A stretch of 64,000 nucleotides of DNA. It comes from an uncultured Pelagibacteraceae bacterium (GTDB lineage: Bacteria > Pseudomonadota > Alphaproteobacteria > Pelagibacterales > Pelagibacteraceae). This document shows, piece after piece, positions 60,404-64,000 of the stretch. The stretch lies in assembly GCA_902539165.1 (NCBI GenBank), contig CACBHY010000002.1, forward strand, positions 124,001 to 188,000, given 5' to 3'. A program made the position numbers and the translations under genes. Position 1 is the stretch's first letter, and each line of letters starts with the position of its first letter. Below the pieces are notes generated by a model. It worked only from the letters and a program-made list of their open reading frames with translations, was not told the DNA's origin and did no database searches.

Positions 60404-61711
60404 ATGAAATTCAATTTAAAAGAAATTATTTCTTCAATAGCAGATGTTGGTCAAAAGCTATTTAAAAAAACTGAACTTAAAAAAAACGACCTAGAAACAA
60501 TTCTATCATTGTGTGATGATTTAATTTCTAATAAAGGCGCTGCATTTGGTATTACTGTTGCAAGAGATATAACTGATTTATATCAATCACTTACACTGGA
60601 AAATAAGCTTCTTTTTTTTCAAAAGATTAATGAGAAATATAAGCCTAATCACACAAAAGTTGCAGAAGCTATTGAAACTTATCAAAAAACCCAAAATGAT
60701 AAAAATTTATACAGGTTATTTATTACCTCAGAAGGGAAAAGAAGAGAACTTTTTAAGAGAATGAACATGGCTCCTAATGGAATTTCAACAATCGTTTCGT
60801 TGAGAGAAGATTTGTTAAAAATTCTAGATGAACACAAAGACCTCAAACCTTTAGATGATGACTTAAGAGAATTATTTAAATCCTGGTTTAATCCAGGATT
60901 TCTTAAACTTGCGAAAATAACTTGGGATACCAAAGCAGCAGTTTTAGAAAAAATTATGAAATATGAGAGAGTTCATGAAATTAAAGATATGGATGAACTT
61001 AAAAGAAGATTAGGGGAAGACAGAAGATTTTTTTCATACTTTCATCCAGCACTTGAAGATGAACCAATAATATTTGTTCAAGTAGCACTAACAAATGGTC
61101 TTGGAAAATCCATTCAAGAAATAACGAAACCCAGAACTGAAGGGGATAAAAAATATGATTCTGCAACTTTTTATTCTATCAGTAATTGCCAAGAGGGATT
61201 ATCAAGAGTAACACTGGGAAATTTTTTAATTAAAAGAGTAGTTTTTGAAATACAAGAAGAGTTACCAAATATAAAAAATTTTGGAACTTTGTCTCCTATA
61301 CCTGGTTTTAGAGATTGGTTTTCTTATTTGGAGGATAGCAAAATTAAAAATATTCTAGGAAATATCTCCTTAGAAAACATATCTTTTTTAAAATCACCCG
61401 ACTTAAAACCTGGAGATCCCAGAATTCTTTCAAACAAAGATGCTTTATTAAAATTAGTTGCACATTATTTAATGAATGAAAAAAATAATAAAAAATTACC
61501 TATTAACGATGTTTGTAGATTTCATTTAGGTAACGGAGCAATAATTGACGATATTATTATTAACGCAAATGTATCAGAGGTAGGTTTAAATAGATCATTT
61601 GGTGTAATGGTAAATTATTTATACGAACTAAAGAATATCGAAAAAAATCACGAGGACTATATCAATAATAAAAAGATAATTGTTTCTGACAAGGTTAAAA
61701 AACTTATTTAA
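60404..61711 (+). CDS. malonyl-CoA decarboxylase
   Basis: 435 residues, typical of bacterial MCD. Helical N-terminal domain about 1-180, then a GNAT-like catalytic half: FYSISNCQEGLSRVTLGNFL near 256-275, LSPIPGFRDW near 297-306 and the catalytic Ser/His region with RFHLGNGA near 377-384. It converts malonyl-CoA to acetyl-CoA and CO2. Twenty bases after the TauE-like gene; in some bacteria it serves malonate use with a CoA-activating enzyme. No malonyl-CoA synthetase is seen nearby. Confidence 0.92.
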   Translation: MKFNLKEIISSIADVGQKLFKKTELKKNDLETILSLCDDLISNKGAAFGITVARDITDLYQSLTLENKLLFFQKINEKYKPNHTKVAEAIETYQKTQNDKNLYRLFITSEGKRRELFKRMNMAPNGISTIVSLREDLLKILDEHKDLKPLDDDLRELFKSWFNPGFLKLAKITWDTKAAVLEKIMKYERVHEIKDMDELKRRLGEDRRFFSYFHPALEDEPIIFVQVALTNGLGKSIQEITKPRTEGDKKYDSATFYSISNCQEGLSRVTLGNFLIKRVVFEIQEELPNIKNFGTLSPIPGFRDWFSYLEDSKIKNILGNISLENISFLKSPDLKPGDPRILSNKDALLKLVAHYLMNEKNNKKLPINDVCRFHLGNGAIIDDIIINANVSEVGLNRSFGVMVNYLYELKNIEKNHEDYINNKKIIVSDKVKKLI

Positions 61712-61714
61712 CTT

Positions 61715-61915
61715 CTAATTCATACCCCATTTAATTTTATTCCAAATTCTTTCATGAAAATAGTAAAAGAAAAGAGGAATAATTGAGCCAATACCCAGTA
61801 TACTAGCACCAGTAAAAGTTCCAGTATAAATATAACCAAATATTACCCAGTAAATGAAAATGAAAAGTCTCCACGAAAAAGTTTTTGCTATAGATCTAAC
61901 TTTTTTATCAGCCAT
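61715..61915 (-). CDS. DUF2061 small membrane protein
   Basis: 66 residues. KVRSIAKTFSWRLFIFI at the start and two hydrophobic segments (about 14-33 and 37-53), ending in HERIWNKIKWG, a pattern of the DUF2061 family. Function unknown; members sit near sulfur or other metabolic genes in some bacteria. Read leftward and convergent with the malonyl-CoA decarboxylase gene. Confidence 0.8.
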   Translation of the reverse strand: MADKKVRSIAKTFSWRLFIFIYWVIFGYIYTGTFTGASILGIGSIIPLFFYYFHERIWNKIKWGMN

Positions 61916-61927
61916 ATGGTTGTTTAC

Positions 61928-61966
61928 AAAAAAAAAGAGGTGACTTCAGTCTCCCTCCATCACCTC
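61928..61966 (-). terminator. rho-independent terminator of the phosphomannomutase gene
   Basis: On the minus strand TGAGGTGA-type stem: GAGGTGA (61966-61960) pairs with TCACCTC (61943-61937), 7 bp with a 16-base purine-rich loop, followed by nine T residues (61936-61928). It lies 71 bases after the stop codon of the leftward 62037-63491 gene. Confidence 0.75.
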
Positions 61967-62036
61967 ACAATTTAAAATAAACGATTCTTTACATTTTTAT
62001 GAACACTTATTAGTTGAAAATTAATGTTATCAAGAG

Positions 62037-63491
62037 TTAAATTTTTTGATCATATTCGCCAATTTTTCCAGTTTTTTGAAGTAAATCGTCAATAAAATCA
62101 AAGATTTTTTTCTTCCTTATATCTGATGTTGGACTTTCCGTGACAATCACTAAGGAGGGTTTATTAGATGAAGCTCTAATCAATCCCCAAGATCCATCTT
62201 CAAATGAAAATCTTATTCCATTAACAGTTAAAACCTCACTAATTGTTTGATCATCAATTTTAAATTTGCTCTCCTTAATTTTTGTAACCTGTTTTACTAG
62301 CTCATCAACAACCTCATATTTTTCTTCATCTTTACAAAAGGGAGCCATTGTTGGTGACTGAAAAGTTTTAGGTAATTCGTTAATGATCTCATTCATTTTT
62401 TTATTTTGTTTTTCTAATAAATGGCAAACTTGAATTGCTGAATTGATACCATCATCATAACCATAACCTAAGGGCTCATTAAAAAAGAAGTGTCCACTTT
62501 TTTCAAAGCCAGCAAGAGCTTTTTCACTATTAACTTTTCTTTTTATATGAGAATGACCAGTTTTCCAATAAATTGTCTCACAATTATTACCTAACAAAAT
62601 TTTATCTTTAGAATATAAACCTGTTGATTTAACATCCACTACAAATTTTGAATTTTTATGTTTCAAAGATAAATTTCTTGCAATTAATAAACCAATTTTA
62701 TCCGAAAAAATTTCATCTCCATTGTTATCAATTACCCCAACCCTATCGCCATCACCATCAAATCCAAAACCGATATCTGCATTATTTTCTTTAACTGATT
62801 TTGCTATTTCATGTAACATTTCCAAATCCTCTGGATTAGGATTGTATTTAGGAAAAGTCCAGTCTAAATTACAATCTAACTCTATCACTTCACAACCAAT
62901 GCCTCTTAAAATATCAGGAGCGAAAATCCCAGCTGTTCCATTCCCACATGCTACAACTGCTTTAATTTTTTTATTTATTTTGTTTTTATTGATTAAATCG
63001 TCTTTATATATGTTTTGAAAATCTTCTATTTTTTTTTCTGTTCCTTTTCCTAATATAAATTCTTCATTTAAAGTAATATTCTTTAATTCTTTCATTTCTT
63101 CTGGCGCATGTGTTAATCCTTTTTTTATTCCCATTTTAACACCAGTCCATCCGTTTTCATTATGACTCGCAGTGACCATTGCAACAGCATCTGAATTTAA
63201 ACTAAATTGTGCAAAATAAACCATAGGTGATAATGACAAACCTACATCTTCAACATTACAACCAGTTGATAATAATCCTTTAGTAAGAGCAGATTTTATT
63301 TCTTCGCTGTAAGATCTATAATCATGTCCAACTATAACTCTTGGATTATCTTTTTTTGTATGTATTTTAATCTGCGTCCCTAAACCTTTACCAAGATTCT
63401 CTATTCCAAGTTCATTTATGCTTTCTTTATACAACCATCGCGCGTCATATTCTCTAAAGCCATAGGGGTCAATTTTGATATTTTGTTTCAT
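62037..63491 (-). CDS. phosphomannomutase/phosphoglucomutase
   Basis: 484 residues. The phosphoserine loop VTASHNENGWTG near 100-111, metal-binding GFGFDGDGDRVGVID near 239-253, substrate loop GFEKSGHFFF near 330 and a C-terminal phosphate-binding RASSNKPSL near 452-460. It interconverts sugar-1- and 6-phosphates; glucose-1-phosphate would feed RmlA. It has its own terminator. The upstream 180 bases are AT-rich and shared with the divergent nrd gene. Confidence 0.93.
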   Translation of the reverse strand: MKQNIKIDPYGFREYDARWLYKESINELGIENLGKGLGTQIKIHTKKDNPRVIVGHDYRSYSEEIKSALTKGLLSTGCNVEDVGLSLSPMVYFAQFSLNSDAVAMVTASHNENGWTGVKMGIKKGLTHAPEEMKELKNITLNEEFILGKGTEKKIEDFQNIYKDDLINKNKINKKIKAVVACGNGTAGIFAPDILRGIGCEVIELDCNLDWTFPKYNPNPEDLEMLHEIAKSVKENNADIGFGFDGDGDRVGVIDNNGDEIFSDKIGLLIARNLSLKHKNSKFVVDVKSTGLYSKDKILLGNNCETIYWKTGHSHIKRKVNSEKALAGFEKSGHFFFNEPLGYGYDDGINSAIQVCHLLEKQNKKMNEIINELPKTFQSPTMAPFCKDEEKYEVVDELVKQVTKIKESKFKIDDQTISEVLTVNGIRFSFEDGSWGLIRASSNKPSLVIVTESPTSDIRKKKIFDFIDDLLQKTGKIGEYDQKI

Positions 63492-63670
63492 AATTTAAGT
63501 ACTTACTATCTTTATGTTAATTTCTTACTAATAGTTTAATTTTTTTATTGATATTTTTTTTACTATGTTCTATAAATGTTCTATTGATTTACTGTTTATA
63601 TAGTATATTAACACTAAACGCATACAACATGTAGTTGTTTTCGTCGCAACATTAAATTAAAGTATAAATT
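63492..63670. other. divergent promoter region of the mutase and ribonucleotide reductase genes
   Basis: 179 AT-rich bases. TGTTCTAT occurs twice about 11 bases apart near 63563-63584, and ACAAC/GTTGT (63624-63628/63634-63638) forms an interrupted palindrome ahead of the reductase gene. NrdR-like or other control is possible but no consensus NrdR box is clear. No terminator or ORF. Confidence 0.35.
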
Positions 63671-64000
63671 ATGAATAAAATTTTATCGCAGGCCCTAAAG
63701 AAAGCTGTCTCTGAATATTCCCCAAGTGTTAATGAAGTTTCAAAAGAAAAAAGACCAGATCTTTTCTCATTAAATAACGAGACTGAGCTTTTTCAAAACG
63801 ATAAAGGTATCATTATTAAAATTGATAGATCTAAGGACTCAAATTTAACTGACTTTGGTAAAGCAACATTAAAAGATAGATATCTTGGACAAAACGAATC
63901 TTTCCAAGATTTATTTGCTCGTGTTGCAAGTTCATATGCAGATGACAACTTACATGCTCAAAGAATTTACAATTACATTAGCAATCTTTGGTTCATGCCA
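63671..64000 (+). CDS. ribonucleoside-diphosphate reductase large subunit, N-terminal part (cut by window edge)
   Basis: Frame open to the window end, 110 residues seen. ATG at 63671. Residues about 85-110 read SSYADDNLHAQRIYNYISN, then LWFMP, the start of the conserved catalytic barrel of ribonucleotide reductase, which continues with the substrate-binding segment beyond the window. The N-terminal 60 residues are variable. The class (I, II) cannot be decided from this part. It makes deoxyribonucleotides for DNA synthesis. Confidence 0.85.
   Translation, partial: MNKILSQALKKAVSEYSPSVNEVSKEKRPDLFSLNNETELFQNDKGIIIKIDRSKDSNLTDFGKATLKDRYLGQNESFQDLFARVASSYADDNLHAQRIYNYISNLWFMP

Noticed and set aside
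1..64000. CRISPR array, insertion sequence, prophage or integrase
   Set aside because: No regularly spaced repeats, transposase or integrase motifs were seen in any frame.

Overview
The window is AT-rich, gene-dense DNA with very short intergenic gaps, many 1-4 base gene overlaps and few regulators. The gene content points to an alphaproteobacterium of the SAR11 (Pelagibacterales) type. It has ABC, TRAP and tripartite tricarboxylate (TTT) uptake systems with periplasmic binding proteins, one-carbon and methylated-amine enzymes (GcvT-fused dimethylglycine dehydrogenase, carnitine degradation), an RpoZ gene, and no insertion sequence, phage or CRISPR. The taxonomic call is inference from content and composition; no search was run.

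Layout. (1) 1-3154: end of alanine dehydrogenase, a dimethylglycine/sarcosine dehydrogenase and a small membrane protein. (2) 3215-9641: a surface-polysaccharide island next to tRNA-Met. It has a broken tRNA-Met copy, a methyltransferase whose stop codon lies in that copy, a conserved-looking structured RNA resembling the alphaproteobacterial speF leader that runs into an intact tRNA-Met, a TylF-like methyltransferase, the rmlBACD dTDP-rhamnose genes and a glycosyltransferase. (3) 9638-11802: apt, MTA/SAH nucleosidase and a SpeD-SpeE fusion, a spermidine and adenine-salvage module. (4) 11862-19728: a polar amino acid ABC transporter without its ATPase, a heptosyltransferase-like enzyme, an AbrB-type permease and a TctCBA transporter. 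(5) 19725-28319: glycosyltransferase, thioredoxin-like protein, gamma carbonic anhydrase, tautomerase, aldehyde dehydrogenase with DUF779 partner, GYD protein, PNPOx-like protein, a 3-hydroxyisobutyrate dehydrogenase relative, an MFS transporter and RpoZ. (6) 28343-37053: TauD dioxygenase/GMC oxidoreductase/DMT operon, SMR protein and a carnitine degradation set (thioesterase, BKACE, carnitine 3-dehydrogenase) with an LLM flavoprotein and a hydrolase. (7) 37164-45091: a betaine/TMAO-type ABC transporter interleaved with a DMSO/TMAO-reductase-family molybdoenzyme and a GcvT-family protein. (8) 45084-61915: amidase, alcohol and aldehyde dehydrogenases, CitE-like lyase, homocysteine methyltransferase, CoA-transferase, TRAP transporter, DusA, TauE and malonyl-CoA decarboxylase. 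(9) 62037-64000: phosphomannomutase/phosphoglucomutase and the start of a ribonucleotide reductase.

How it fits together. Quaternary amines and related osmolytes would be imported, carnitine would be cut to betaine, and methyl groups would be passed to tetrahydrofolate by GcvT-type domains. Three separate transporter operons carry a perfect inverted repeat between the binding-protein gene and the first permease gene. In two of them the hairpin has a U-tract touching or overlapping the next start codon, which suggests attenuation that keeps binding protein in excess. The strongest oddity is the tRNA-Met junction: the leader-like RNA keeps a ribosome binding site and ATG, but the coding sequence after the ATG is replaced by tRNA-Met.
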